Shown: positions 10,507 through 22,690, counted from the first letter of the stretch. The stretch is 62,695 nt of DNA from Gaeumannomyces sp. JS-464 (GCA_002197995.1 NGZR01000013.1:1-62695); one strand, 5' to 3'. The notes: generated by a model not told the origin, from the sequence alone. Made by a program: numbers and translations.

Positions 10507-11720
10507 TACACACGACTCTACCACGGTCTACCCTTTGTTCACTTCCTTCTTTTACTTACGTCTACACTTTGACGCTACACCCCTACGGACACGTCACGAC
10601 TGTTTTTTCTCTTTCACTTACACTTCACGCCGCCTGGCACTCACACTTACTTACACACGTCTTCACACGCTTTACTACCCTTTACACTTCCGTGTTCACC
10701 GGACACACACACTGGTACTACACTCTTTTCACACACACTTACTTACGACGACACACTCTACCTACCCTTCACACACGTTACACGACTTGACACGACTCTA
10801 CCTACGCACCTGTCTTTACACCTTCACCCGCACACCCACACGTACTTCTTTACACTTTTTCTACGGACGTACCTCTACTCTCTACGACGTGCTGACGTTA
10901 CACACGCACACACTACACTACACGGTACACCTTGACTACTCCTACCTACGGTTACGACGGCTGACCTTGACACTACTACTTTACACGACACACACAACAC
11001 GCTTCACCCTGACGCTACACACTCCACGCTACACTCACCTGGGGACTTACTTGACTTTCTCACTCTTCTACCTACACACGGTCTACGCACACCACGGTAC
11101 CTGTTGCTGGGACACGACCTTTTTCACACGTCTTCTGTTACGACCCTACACACTTCACTACGACTGCTCTACACTACTTTACCACACTACTCTTGACTAC
11201 ACCCTTTTACACCTTACACGACTGTTCTTTACCGTACCACACGTTTTTGACACCACGCACGACTTTACACTACACTTCACACACGTCTGCTCTTTTCTTA
11301 CGTTTTACACGTGGACACACTTTTTCACACACTGACGTTACTACACTACTCTTCACTACTCACTCTACACACGACACCGCACCTCTACACACACGCCACC
11401 ACCACACTTTTTGGTACGCACTCGACCTACTACACACTCCGACTTCCCCCACACACACACTACTCTGACACTACCTTTTTACACACACGCTCACACGACT
11501 CTTTTTTGTGTACACCTCACACTTTGGACACACACTACGGTCTTACTTCTGTACACCCACTACACCGCGACTTCCGACGGACTTTACCTACACACTACAC
11601 TCACTACACACGGACACCCCTCTGCACTCTGTACACTCCTGTACACCACACACTGACACGGACTCACACTACTTCGACGTCTTGACGGACTTCGACGCTC
11701 GACACTTCCCCGTACACGTT
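10507..11720 (-). CDS. LAGLIDADG endonuclease, downstream ORF of cox2 intron 1 (segment 1)
   Basis: The ORF begins with SSNPQDSNIDPSFV. The first helix is TGFTDAEGSFMI, followed by SRYGYRIRPIFQ, LHKKDLELLKSIQ, GGIGF, ALRVRSLDDMKIL-type text and KFPLKTKKRADY. Then come VRKEH, NLGLTEDLKKSFP and VARPLVEDEKSIIP. The second helix is WLAGFSSGEACF, with LTQHSRD, KIIPFFREHGIK and EKKHLTS. It ends GMNKGRPVDL plus stop. It has two complete motifs and normal length (about 320-350 codons). In the second motif the acidic residue is Glu and is kept, so the active site looks intact. Confidence 0.88.
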
Positions 11721-11974
11721 TGCTTTTACACGGGACGTTTACGACGTTGACGTACGTACTTTACCGTTGTACACACTTACTTACTTACACTACACACTTT
11801 TGACGGTACTACTACTACCTTCGCACCTTGTACACACACACACTACCGCACTACACCACTGCCCTTTACTTACTGACTACTACTACTGGCTTACACTACT
11901 ACGTACTACACTCTACTGTACACACTACTTGCTTACACGACTACCTTACGACCTACACACACCTACACTCCACA

Positions 11975-12010
11975 CCCTCACACTACTCACTTGGTGCTAC
12001 TACTACTACA
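11975..12010 (-). repeat. Duplicate of the cox2 exon 2 edge inside intron 1
   Basis: Decoded GCACCAATGATATTGAGG, preceded by a TATATATA run, copies the start of exon 2 (GCACCAATGATACTGATC, 10,255-10,275), including the AT run before it. It would encode HQWYW. It marks either the old 3' edge of an inner intron with a co-converted exon tag, or a short true exon. It is present in all three passes (about 23,183 and 47,045). Confidence 0.7.
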
Positions 12011-12489
12011 CACTACTACACTACTACTACTCGACCTGTACCACTTACACGCACGCTACTTACTACACTTACGCCACCCCACCACACGTGACCCCACGTC
12101 TGTTGCACACTACGACTGTGACACACACACACACACTTACTCTACCTGACCACGTCTTGTACTTACTTACTTTGTGCTACACTTTCACTTACACACGCTA
12201 CCCTACCTACACTACGGCGACTACTTGACACACACTACACTACACTACTGTTGACCTGTTTTCACCTCGTGTCGCCACACACACACGACTACTTACTCTT
12301 CTTACACACGACTCCCTGTCGACGACTCTTACGACACACTTACACTACACACTTGACACACCTTACTACCTTACTTACTACGTACTACTTACACTACACA
12401 CTACTGGCTCTACTTACTTTACACTTACCTTCTTTCTACCTACACTCTCACCGACCTACTTACTTTGTACTCACTACTACTTTACTTAC

Positions 12490-13290
12490 ACACACGACAC
12501 CTTACTACCTTACTTGGTTACTCTTTTACTTCCTACGTTTACTACTCTCACTACCTACGGTACTTACTACTACACGGTACACCACCTACGACTTTCTTAC
12601 ACCTTACGGGACTACGACACTCTTTTGTACACTACTACTACTACGACGTACACTGACCCTTCTACTACGTTTGACACTTGTACTACACTTTACACACCCA
12701 CTACACACGTTTTACCTACGCACTACTTTGCTACACTACACTCTTACCCTCCTCTACACTTTACACACACCACGTTACGTTGCACACTTCTACACCCCAC
12801 TTACCCTGTTCACACCACACCCGTCGTCCACTTACTTACACACGCCACACGCTACACACGGACGTTACACACTACTACACCTTTACACACTTACGGACTT
12901 TACTACTACTTTTACCACCCACTTTTTACTACACACACTACACTTTACTGACACTTCACACTTACACACGCTTCTACACACGTACACACGTACTTACACA
13001 CTTCACTACACCCACTACACACACCTCTTTACTCTTTACACGTCTTCTTGTACTACTCTTCTGGGTTTACACGACTTTGACACCACGTACACCCTCTTTG
13101 TGACACTACACACACCTCACTACTACACTCACACACACTACACTACACTCTTTACTGACACTACTCACCTCTGTCTACTACTGACTACTTCTACGTTCCT
13201 TCTACTTGTCCTACGCACTTTGCACTACACGCGGACGTGACCCTACACTACACACGACACCTACTTACCTACCACGACTACACTACTCTT
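12490..13290 (-). CDS. LAGLIDADG endonuclease of the GSLLGD type (segment 1)
   Basis: The decoded frame has RIGPHNEDI, SLLGHSAYANARTIEG (the GSLLGD-A form of the first helix), TRISYRQSDIHKDY, SQRGYC-like text, RYTRRLKDKE, YEFNTFTFRSF, NPNLKLYLTPLAWL and MDDGCWTGNG (second helix, Asp-Asp). It then reads CFKLEEVRLLANM, KLYGLNYTIQTID, HYSIYITKDSIPK and NLVLPYIIPSMRYKLG plus stop. This is the LAGLIDADG subfamily with degenerate helices, about 250 codons, common in cox1 and cob introns. It appears complete, unlike its duplicated start at 14,770-14,885. Confidence 0.87.
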
Positions 13291-13499
13291 CACTTACTGT
13301 GGTCCTACTTCTTACACACGACACGCTCTCACCACCTACGTGTGACACACTTCCCTTTTTTGTACACTACCACGTACTTTTTACACGACTACTACTTACG
13401 TTTTTACACGGACTACTGTTACTTTTTGTACGCGGTACGCACACACGCTACCTACCTACCGCACTTGTTTCACCACTTTACTTCGACACACTCTCACCT

Positions 13500-14700
13500 T
13501 ACCACGGACCTACTCTTCTTTACTCCTGGTTACTACTGTCCTACCCTGTACTTCACTTCCACGACTTTTACTTTTACACTTACTTTTACTTCACACTCCC
13601 TCTACACACGTTACACACTGTTCTTTACTTTTTACTTACACTTCCACCACACTTACACTTTACACACACTCTTCACACACTTTACACTTTTTACACCACC
13701 CTTGTACACACGGACTACCTGACTTTACACTTTACGGACACTTACACTACTACTTTACTACACTACTCTTCACGACTTTACCGTACTACACTACACACTT
13801 ACACCTCTACGACACTCTTTACGGTACTTTCACTACACTACGCCCACCACACCCTACACTGACTTGTTGTACTTACACTTTACACACTACACACGCTGCA
13901 CTCACCGACACTACTGCTGACGTACACGACTTACACACACTTTACCTTCACGCTACACGTGGCCGACTTTTTGCTTTACCCTTTACGTACACGGCTTACC
14001 ACCACACACGACTCCTTCTCCACTCTACTACACACCCCTACCCACACTCACACTTTACTACTCTACACACACTTTTACGGTACACACTTACACTTTACGG
14101 TCTACGTTGTGGGTGTACACTACTCCACTTTTCCGGGTACGACACACACACGCTTTTACTTACACTTCACGGTGTTACACACCCTTTACTTACACGTGAC
14201 ACGCTTTTACTTCCTACACACACTTTTTACTTACACACCCTTCTTCTTCTACACACTGTACACTTTTTGTGTTACTTACACTTCTACCTACCTTTTTTAC
14301 ACACTACACACGACTACACTCTGCTCTTTTTTTACGTTACTTACGTACACACTACTTTACTCACACACTGGGGTACTACACTACACCTACTTGACTACTC
14401 ACTTTACCACGACCTTCACCACGACACTACACACTACGCCTGTCCACTTTTTTTTACTTACACTACGTACACTACTTCCCTACCACCCACACACACACAC
14501 GACTTGACACTTCTTTTTACACCACACGGTACACACTCACACCACCCACCTTACACTTTTACTACGACACACACACTACGGACGTACACCACCTCACTCC
14601 TACTTGCTCTACTCTTTACTTTCTACACTACACTTGACACACTACACTACACTGTACCCTTCACGCACTCTGTACACACACCTGTACACCTCACGTTACG
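13500..14700 (-). CDS. Nested LAGLIDADG endonuclease in cox2 intron 1 (segment 1)
   Basis: The first helix reads VTGFTDAEGTLL (one residue blurred), with IIRNKDRAIGW, IKLSGVDL, QSFFGVGNITM, KKNGQAIYSVKSV, PFDKYLL, TKKRADYLYLKKVVE, QKLHLEEEGLIK and GIKASLNKGLTPEL. The second helix is WLAGFIDGEGSL, with QHIRDAALFKLIQQ, LGCG, EIPKDSRV, IIRKSEDIINIL, NQYPLQGVKN, FEDFKLIVELIK and HLTLEGLNKIILK. It ends near a group I S-like GAAGATAGTCC. This is a full two-motif enzyme. It and its intron interrupt a GSLLGD-type ORF whose start lies just upstream. Confidence 0.85.
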
Positions 14701-14769
14701 GACTGCACACACGGACACCACTTTTACACTTACACACTTACTTACTCTTTTACACACGTACCTACACAC

Positions 14770-14885
14770 GGCTTTTTTACACACCCCCTGGCCGCACTCT
14801 CCTACGTACACACGACACCCTACCCACCTACCACGACTACACACACCACTCTTGGTTGTGGGGTCCTACTTCTACCTACGACACG
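14770..14885 (-). pseudogene. Truncated start of a GSLLGD-type LAGLIDADG ORF (segment 1)
   Basis: Decoded RIGPHNQDVLSVVV, then SLLGDAAR, breaks off and is followed by the nested endonuclease. The same opening appears intact at 13,290 (RIGPHNEDI, SLLGHSAYAN). Upstream flanks also match loosely (GAGCATTTCACAC against GGAATTTCACAC). The codon usage has drifted between the two, so this is an old duplication and not assembly noise. Confidence 0.7.
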
Positions 14886-15167
14886 CTCTACACTTTTTGT
14901 GTGACACACTGCTCTTTGGACACGTTTACACGCTACACTACACGTTTACTGACGACTTTACGACACTACTACACTGACACTACACCCACTTACTCCTTGA
15001 CCTTGACGCTACGTCGGTTACTACACGACTACCACTACACGTACTTGTTTTTTTCTCCACACTTACACGTGTTGTACCACACACACCTGGCACTCTTTTA
15101 CTTTTACTACACACACACTACTACACTACTACACTACACTTTACACGGCCACCCTACACACACGACA

Positions 15168-15646
15168 CACCTTCTGCTACACTACCCGACCACTTGACAC
15201 GGACTCACCTTACCTTCACTCCACTACACGGTACCACACTACACTTTACACACCGACACGGGACACGCACACTTACACTACTTACACTACACTCGCACGG
15301 TGTGACTACGTTCACACACTTACGCTCTACTCACTCGTTCCACTGCACCTACACGTACTTTACTGTGACACACTACGGACGACTTTTTCGCTTACCACAC
15401 ACACTTTCTTACTTACTACGACTACACTACACTACTCCACACCCTACCACGCACACACCACACACTTACTACACCTACACACTACTACCACTGACTACTT
15501 GTCACTGTACACTTCTACCTACACCCTTCCACTTTGACGGACGTACGCACCTGTCTTGGACACACTACTACTTCCTCACCGGACCTTGGACGCACTCACA
15601 CACGTACTACTACACTACTTACCTTACACTACTACTTACTACCACT
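15168..15646 (-). CDS. cox2: cox2 exon 1, cytochrome c oxidase subunit 2 N-terminus (segment 1)
   Basis: COX2 is the complex IV subunit that takes electrons from cytochrome c. The frame starts at an ATG at 15,646 (MYNILSN). It gives DAPSPWGIYFQDSAT, PQMEGLVELHDNIMYY, LVIILFAVGWILL (helix 1), RNFVSEKSPISHKYLVHGT, MIELIWTITPAIILILIAFPSFKLLY (helix 2, read in overlapping pieces) and DEVSDPSMSVLAEG. Both membrane helices and the conserved linker are present. The W in PSPWG and others are TGA. The exon ends at LAEG before the composite intron. All three passes agree apart from run lengths. Confidence 0.95.
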
Positions 15647-15861
15647 ACACTACACTTACTTACTTACACTTACTACACACTTCTACTCTTGACTACTTTC
15701 TCTTACACGACACACTACTACTTACACACGGTTACGCACGCTTACCTGCCACACTCCTACACTGCACTTACGACACTACGACACACACTACACCACGGAC
15801 ACACACACTTTTTTTACCACTACGTGCTGGCTTACCTTCTACTGACACACTACACTACACG

Positions 15862-15965
15862 TACACGCACTGCTTACCTTACTACTCCTTTACGACTTAC
15901 GACACGTACACGCACTGCTTACCTTACTACTCCTTTACGACTTACGACACGTACACGCACGTGCT
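15862..15965. repeat. 34-bp tandem repeat with palindrome (segment 1)
   Basis: Raw text repeats a 57-character unit twice plus a partial. Decoded, each unit is about 34 bp and contains the perfect palindrome GAAGTAAGCATGCTTACTTC next to TAATCTAAAGGATATAA. It lies between trnR and cox2. It could form a hairpin in RNA and act in processing, but that is inference. Confidence 0.88.
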
Positions 15966-16015
15966 ACTCCTACACCACTACACACTGACTACTGTACACT
16001 ACCGGACTACGCGAC

Positions 16016-16107
16016 GACCTTGACGCACACGACTTCGACACCTCACCACCACGCACACTGTCCGTACGCACCTGCACTTCTACCACTTACACACTTACTC
16101 ACACGTC
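16016..16107 (-). tRNA. trnR: tRNA-Arg(ACG) (segment 1)
   Basis: The acceptor stem GACTTGA/TCAAGTC is perfect over 7 bp. The D-arm reads ATTTAATGGTAGAAT. The anticodon arm is CAGTG-CTACGGA-CATTG, giving anticodon ACG. The T-arm is GTGAG-TTCGAAT-CTTGC, with two G-T pairs. Decoded length is about 71 nt. The segment 2 copy gives the same folding independently. The gene sits upstream of cox2 on the same strand. Confidence 0.93.
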
Positions 16108-17075
16108 TTACACACGACACGTACTTTACACACTTTACCCTTTACTACTTACGACGTACTTTCTGCTGCTTACTTTCACTACGTACACGGCTACTACTGA
16201 CTACACGCACCCTACCCACTACGACGCACGGGTACTACTACTACACTACTACTACTTACTTCACACTTACTTCACGACACTACACCCACACGCACTACCA
16301 CGCTTTCGGACTCACGCACTACACGTACACACACGCTACACACTTTTACACCCGCTACGTACTTACGACACGTACCACACACGTACCGACACGTACCGAC
16401 ACGTACCTACCCGTCACTCACTCACTTTACACACCTGGACACTTGTACTACCACTACACCTTACACTACTACACGTTACACTTTACGGTACACACACCAC
16501 TACACGCTACTACTTTGTTTACTTTACTTACTCTTACTCTACACACACACACTTCCCACTACACGACTTGTACACTCTCACACTACTACGACTCTTACTT
16601 ACACTACACCACACTACTTACACACTTACTTTACTGACTCTTTTACTACTTTTCTACTACACACACTACCTACTGACACCTTTACACCTTACCTACTTAC
16701 ACTACTACGACACCTACTTTTACGTGGCTACTACGACCTTTCCTTTCTACACACACTTACACTTTACACACCTACACACGTTTGTCACCTACACACTACC
16801 TACTACTTACTACACTACACACTTACTACACTACCTTTACCTTTACCTTTTCTTTTCTTTTACTTTTACTTTTCTTTTACTTACCTTTACCTTTACCTTT
16901 ACCTTTACCTTTACCTTACACTTTACACTTTACCTTTACGTTTTACTCACTCTTCTCTTTTACGACGACACACTGGACTTTACCTTTACTACACACACCT
17001 ACTACTACACACTGGGTTTTCTGCTGCGTACCTTCGTACTGCACGCGCTACCTGCGTACACGCGCACACTACACT
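16107..17075. other. Spacer between trnR and atp8
   Basis: No gene was recognised. It holds a TAAAG pentanucleotide run, GTACGAAGTACGAAGTAC palindromes (16,375-16,410) and a GC-rich patch GCTGCGTACTTCG (17,010-17,040). A stretch with GATCCGAAAGCTGTATGC near 16,290 looked structured, but I could not assign it to an RNA. Confidence 0.6.
16843..16918. repeat. Pentanucleotide TAAAG tandem repeat (segment 1)
   Basis: Raw 'tttacc' units decode to CTTTA repeated about six or more times, interrupted by CTTTT variants. Read on the coding strand this is (TAAAG)n, about 600 bases raw after atp8. Its copies are at about 18,150-18,205 and 51,828-51,910. Confidence 0.85.
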
Positions 17076-17299
17076 TACTTTACTTGTCACTACTACACTT
17101 TTGACTACTACACACACGTACCGTGACTACGACACACTACACACCGACACCACACACTCTACGGTACGACACACTACTTTACGACTGCCACTGTACACAC
17201 CACGTACACTACGTTACTTACTTGCACACACGTACACACACGTTACCTTCACTTTACACACACACACACACACACGGGACACCTACACTTGACGGCACT
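17075..17299 (-). CDS. atp8: atp8, ATP synthase subunit 8 (segment 1)
   Basis: The decoded frame starts MPQLVPFFFLNEVTFTFAV, continues TITVYMASKYFLP and ends RFVRLFLSRTFISKLYDNK plus TAA. The MPQL start, the single membrane helix and the basic C-terminus are the marks of this short F-o stator subunit of mitochondrial ATP synthase. About 53 codons is the normal length. It is the gene nearest the first fold-back. Confidence 0.92.
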
Positions 17300-17489
17300 T
17301 TTTTTTTACTACTACTACTGACACTACCTTTTTACCGTACTTACACTGTTACACCACACTACTTACCACACTACGACGACTACACTTACTTTACCACGCG
17401 ACACGCACACCGACACGCGCGCACGCACACGACACACTGACACACTGACACACACGTACACACTTACTTACCACTTTTTCTTTACTTAC

Positions 17490-17660
17490 TACTCTGTTTC
17501 ACTTTCTTACACTACACTTTTACACTACTTTACACACACCACACACACTTACACTTACACACGACTTACTTACACTACTTACACTACTTACTTACACTAC
17601 ACACTACACACACACGACTACTACTACAGACACACTGTACACTACACTTTACACTGTTTC
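17490..17660. repeat. Fold-back junction 1 (inverted-repeat centre)
   Basis: Decoded sequence left of the centre (17,400-17,525), read as complement, reappears to the right (17,640-17,720). Both sides contain AAATGTAATAATTTA followed by TTTCTTGCTGCGCGCT, with small indels. The centre is very AT-rich. Segment 3 passes the same genomic point near 52,518 without turning, so the turn is not a fixed end of the molecule. Confidence 0.8.
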
Positions 17661-17789
17661 ACTTCACTTTCTTGCTGCGCGCTCTTGCTCGCTGACACAC
17701 TACACTACTTCTACTTGTACACTACGTTACACCACTTACACACCGTACACACGTACACTCTACTACTACACACACACACACACACACAC

Positions 17790-17987
17790 ACTGCCTCACA
17801 CTTACGTTCCCTTTTACTTTTTACACACTGACACGTACACACTTTTACCTTTGCACTACACTACACCTACTTACCTACGTTTACCACTGGCACTCTACAC
17901 TACTTCTACCTACGACTTTTTCGTTTACTTTCTACTCACCGTACTTTTACTACTCACACACACTTACTACTGACCACACACAACTAC
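17790..17987 (+). CDS. atp8: atp8 (segment 2 copy)
   Basis: ATG at 17,790, then the MPQLVP reading on the + strand, here with C after each A. The 3' end near the stop is noisier than in the other copies (ATATGACAA then extra bases), so the stop is placed by comparison. Confidence 0.88.
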
Positions 17988-18149
17988 ACTTACTTGCGCT
18001 TACCGCACGTACGCGCTGCACTACCGACACGTACCGCACGCACGACACACACACCCCTTTACTACTACACGTTTTACTACACACGTACACTCCACTCTTC
18101 TCTACACACACGACGACTGACACACACTACACACGTACACACTTACTTA

Positions 18150-18205
18150 CACGTACACACGTACACACGTACACGTACACACGTACACACGTACACACTA
18201 CACAC
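18150..18205. repeat. TAAAG repeat (segment 2 copy)
   Basis: Written as repeated gtacacac units, this decodes to GTAAAGTAAAG on the + strand. It is the inverted copy of 16,843-16,918. Confidence 0.75.
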
Positions 18206-18975
18206 GACAACACTACACACACTACACACACGACACACGACACACGTACACACGTACACACGTACTTACTACACTTACTTACTACACTACTACGTACTTA
18301 CGTGACCACACACCTTTACGTTTACACACTTACACTTTTTACGACACACGGACACACGTCTACTACGCCACCTACACACACTACGTTCTACTACTTACAC
18401 TACGTACACGTTACACACGTTCACTACGTACTTTACTACGACACACACTACTACACACACACGACTCACTACACTACACTTTACACTACTTGTTACTTAC
18501 ACTACACGACTCTACTACTTGACGACTTACCACACTCTTACTACTGGGACACTTTTTTTACGACTACACTACACACACACTACACACCCACACACTACTA
18601 CGCTTACTGTTTTACCCACACACACACTACTACCTTACACTTCACGTACTGTACTACACACTTCCACGTTTACACACTGACTGACGAGTACGTACCTTCG
18701 TACCTTCGTACCTTTGTACCTTCTACACCTACACGCGGTTACACACACTTTACGCTTTTACCTTACTGCTGACTCCGACACACGCTGTACTGCTTGGTTA
18801 CTTCTGACACTACGACACTTGACACTACACTACTACTACTTACTACTACTACCCTGCTCTACTGGTACGGTGCTTACTCACTACTACGCCTTACCTACTG
18901 ACACACACGCACGCACGACACACTACCTCTACACTACTACACACGGTACACACTTTACACTACCTTTCTTTACAC

Positions 18976-19063
18976 GACCTTGACTACACTTTACACTGGT
19001 ACGACACTGCACGTGCTACCGGACCACTTGCTGTGTGACGTTCGACACTCTTGCTCACACGTC
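18976..19063 (+). tRNA. trnR: tRNA-Arg(ACG) (segment 2 copy)
   Basis: Reads directly on the + strand from GACTTGA to TCAAGTC, with D-arm ATTTAATGGTAGAAT and anticodon loop CTACGGA. It agrees with the segment 1 copy base for base in the stems. Confidence 0.92.
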
Positions 19064-19124
19064 TCGCTACTCCGTACTTACCACTACTCACTTTACTGTT
19101 ACGGACTACGCACCTGCTTACCTT

Positions 19125-19235
19125 CTACACTCTACACACGGACTACTACACGTACACGCACTGCTTACCTTCTACACTCTACACACGGACTACTACACGT
19201 ACACGCACTGCTTACCTTACTTACTTTCACTACGA
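19125..19235. repeat. 34-bp palindromic tandem repeat (segment 2 copy)
   Basis: Same array as 15,862-15,965 in inverted orientation. The palindrome GTAAGCATGCTTAC is visible after decoding. This array was the first proof that segment 2 is inverted. Confidence 0.88.
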
Positions 19236-19428
19236 CACGTACACGCCACGCACCTACTGTACACACACACACACACTTTTTTCCTGTTACTTTCTACTTC
19301 TACACTGCACTTACGGACTTGGCACGTACACGCTGCTACACCCTTTACACTACTACTTTCTTACACGACGACACACTACTCACACGACTACGACACTTTA
19401 CTACACTTACACTACTACACACTTACTT

Positions 19429-19900
19429 ACTGTACTACACTACTACTTACACGTACACTACTTACTACTACCTTTGACTGCTCCACACGTCCGTGACGGA
19501 CACTACTACTTTCCACACGACCACGTGCTACCTCCTCACACACTGGACACGGTTTACGTACGACACTTACACTGACCACACTACTCACTGTACTTACTTA
19601 CGTTACTACACTTTTGTTTGCTGTACGGTTGGACTACTTACTTACTCTACTACACTACACGACACACTTTTGTACACGCGACACACACACTCTCCTACTT
19701 TCACCACTACACACTACCTTACGTGCACTGGACACCGACTGACTACGACGCTACACTTTGACACCTACTCACCACCCTGCGACTTACTACTTACACTACT
19801 TACACTTGCTTTCCCTTCGTTTACACACTTACTTGTACCCTTACTGGACTGACACGTACACGTGACTCCTTCACACTGTCGGTACTTACGCACGACACGG
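19429..19900 (+). CDS. cox2: cox2 exon 1 (segment 2 copy)
   Basis: ATG at 19,429 (MYNILSN), DAPSPWGIYFQDSAT from about 19,475, ending in LAEG at about 19,900. The exon end reads GCAGAAGGTTTC here and GCAGAAGTTTC in segment 1, a G-run difference at the splice edge. Confidence 0.93.
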
Positions 19901-20399
19901 TTTCTTTTTACGGTGGCCTTACACACTTACTTTACTACTTACTACTGTTTTTTACTACACACACTACACACACGACTGCCACGTTTTTACACACCACCTT
20001 ACACTTGGACGACACACACACCACACTACCTTACTGTACTTACTACACACCCGACCTACGCTCACACGTCACACGGACTACACTGGTTACTTCACTTACT
20101 ACTTCTACACACTCTCACTACACACCTTACTTACGCTTACACACCTTCACACACGACGCACTTTCACCACACACACACACTTACGACGCTTCTACGTACG
20201 ACACTACGGACCCCCACCACACCACACGACTGTTTTCTCTGTACGTGGTACGGTTCTTTACCTACGGACGACTGCGGCCACGGGGGTTTACACACACACG
20301 CCTTTACGTACCTTTACACGACTACACTACACTTTACACTTACACACACACTGTTCCTTTGCACTCCTACACCTGACGTTACCACGGTTTTACCACGAC

Positions 20400-21610
20400 T
20401 GCTGACACGGTACCACTTTACTTACTTTCACACTTACTTACGACACACTACACACGACTACGACGCACACTACGGACTGACGGTGTTACCTCCTACTTTT
20501 TTCTACTACACACACTTACACGTGGTGTTGACTTTACCCTTTGTTACACACACGACACTTCACTCTTTTTTTGGTGTACGGGACACTACTTACCTACTTA
20601 CACTACACACACACTGGACCACGGCTACTTTACTTCTGTGACACGTCTGTACACACTGACTACTCACACTACGACGTTACTTACTACCCCCACTTTTGAC
20701 TACACACTACTTTACCTACACTACACCTACACACAACACGACGCACGACTTACTCTTTTACTTTACACACACACACGTACGTACGACTTACACTACACCA
20801 CCACACACACTTACCACTTTACGACACGACACGACACGGTTTACACTACACACACACTTTTACGGACACTACACACACGCTTCACCTTACACTACACACG
20901 GTTTACACCACCTGACACTTACTACACACACGCTTTTTCTACCCCGGACACACACTGGACTACTTACCACCCCACCACCTACGACCTACTACACTTACAC
21001 TTACCCTACACACTTTTACGACTACTACACACTTGACTTGGTACGGGTTTACTACGACTGGACGACACGGACTCTTTTGGTGTACACGCCTTACCTACAC
21101 ACGGTACACACGCACACACACACTCGGCCACCTTACGCTGACACGTACACACTTTTACACTCTTACCTCACGCACTACTTCGTGACTGCACGCTTTACTT
21201 TACACACTTACACTACCACACCACACTCACTTACGGTTGTGGGCTACGTTTACTGACACACTACCCTACACACGACTTCTACGACGTTACACTTTTACTT
21301 ACTACCGTACACACTCTGACACGACTACTTACTACACACTACTACTTACACTTCCTACACACTTACACACTCACGTACTCCTTTACCACACGGTGTTACA
21401 CACACACTTACACACTTTTGACACGACTTTTACACACTTACACTTGTGGACACTTACACTACACACACACACTACACACGACACCACTTTACACCTTTAC
21501 GACGGGACTTGACACTACACACACTACACTTACACACACTACACACACTCTGGACACTGACACTACCACGGTACGGACCACTACTACACCCACGGACTAC
21601 ACACGACACG
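20400..21610 (+). CDS. Nested LAGLIDADG endonuclease (segment 2 copy)
   Basis: The FFGVGN region is at about 20,560, and the closing AAGAAGATAGTCCTG (group I S-like) is at 21,600-21,625. The truncated GSLLGD start precedes it at about 20,200-20,310. Confidence 0.78.
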
Positions 21611-21829
21611 ACTACGTCCTGTACACGTGACGACTTTCGACACTACACACTGTGACACACCACACTGCGTACGTACGTACGCTTTGCTACCCGCTACCAC
21701 ACACACACTACACCACTACTCCTTACACACACACCTACACTACTACTCTTTACACACACACTACCTGTACTTACCACACACACACGGGACACTTTCACCA
21801 CTACGTGTGACGACGCTTCTTTACACGAC

Positions 21830-22690
21830 ACTACGGACCCACCACTACACTGACACGACTGTACTTACTCTGTACGTACACTACGGTTCTTTACTTACGG
21901 TCACCTCCGCTTACTGCACACACTGCTACGGACCACACTACGACACGGACACCTACGACTACTCACTACTACGACCACGACGTGACTACTTCACTACACA
22001 CGACTTACTTTACTTTTGACTTACTACTGACGTTTTACTTCACCACACACGACGGTTACCTGTTCACACACTCTTACACACCCACGACACGACTACTACC
22101 ACACGACACGACCTTACACACGACTACACACGACGTTTTACTGGTTACTGACACTTTACACTACCTTTTACCTTTTACGACACGCTTTACACTTGACACT
22201 TCACTACACACTTACTTTTACTACACACACTGGTGTACACACACTACACTACACACTCCTACACTTTACACACGTTACTACTTTACACCTCCTTTACGCT
22301 TTGGCTGTACTACACTACACTGGACCGACCGGTTGTTGACACCACGGTACACTGGGGTTACGACACTTGCACACCTACACCTGTTTTACACACTTACGAC
22401 GGACGGTACACGACTTACTTACGCACACACTACTGCTACGTACACACACCTTTACTGGTTTACACACTTACTACCACACTTCACACACCTACTACGACAC
22501 GGTCACTTACCTCTACTACTACTACTTACCACACACACGACTTCTACTCCCTACACGTTACACGACACTCTACGTGTTACCCTTACTACTACACTACCCT
22601 ACGTACTGACGACTACTACACACCTACGGACACTACACACACGACTACACCCACTACACGTACTACACGTTCTTTTACACTACACACTAC
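21830..22690 (+). CDS. GSLLGD-type LAGLIDADG endonuclease (segment 2 copy)
   Basis: Opens with GGACCCACATAATGAAGATG near 21,835, the RIGPHNED start. Contents parallel 12,490-13,290. Confidence 0.75.

Larger units (their letters stand above)
10272..15168 (-). mobile_element. Composite cox2 intron 1 with nested elements (segment 1)
   Basis: Between VLAEG and HQWYW lie almost 5 kb raw. They hold three endonuclease ORFs, a repeated ORF start and a partial duplicate of the downstream exon edge. A group I S-like GAAGATAGTCC occurs at about 13,505-13,520, after the first inner ORF. This looks like at least two and probably three introns piled into one site (a twintron-like stack) rather than a single intron. 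Confidence 0.75.
1..17575 (-). other. Segment 1: first pass over the atp8-cox2-cox1 stretch
   Basis: From about 185 to about 17,525 this segment matches 35,230-52,518 in the same orientation. It also matches 17,575-35,200 as the reverse complement after decoding. The differences I saw are mostly one-unit changes in A runs (written as acac) or T runs. Genes read on the - strand. The first 185 bases lie beyond the shared stretch and continue a group I intron core. Confidence 0.9.

Noticed and set aside
16200..16760. Ribosomal RNA fragment in the trnR-atp8 spacer
   Set aside because: GATCCGAAAGCTGTATGC and neighbours looked structured, but I could not match any conserved rRNA helix and the interval is full of palindromic repeats.
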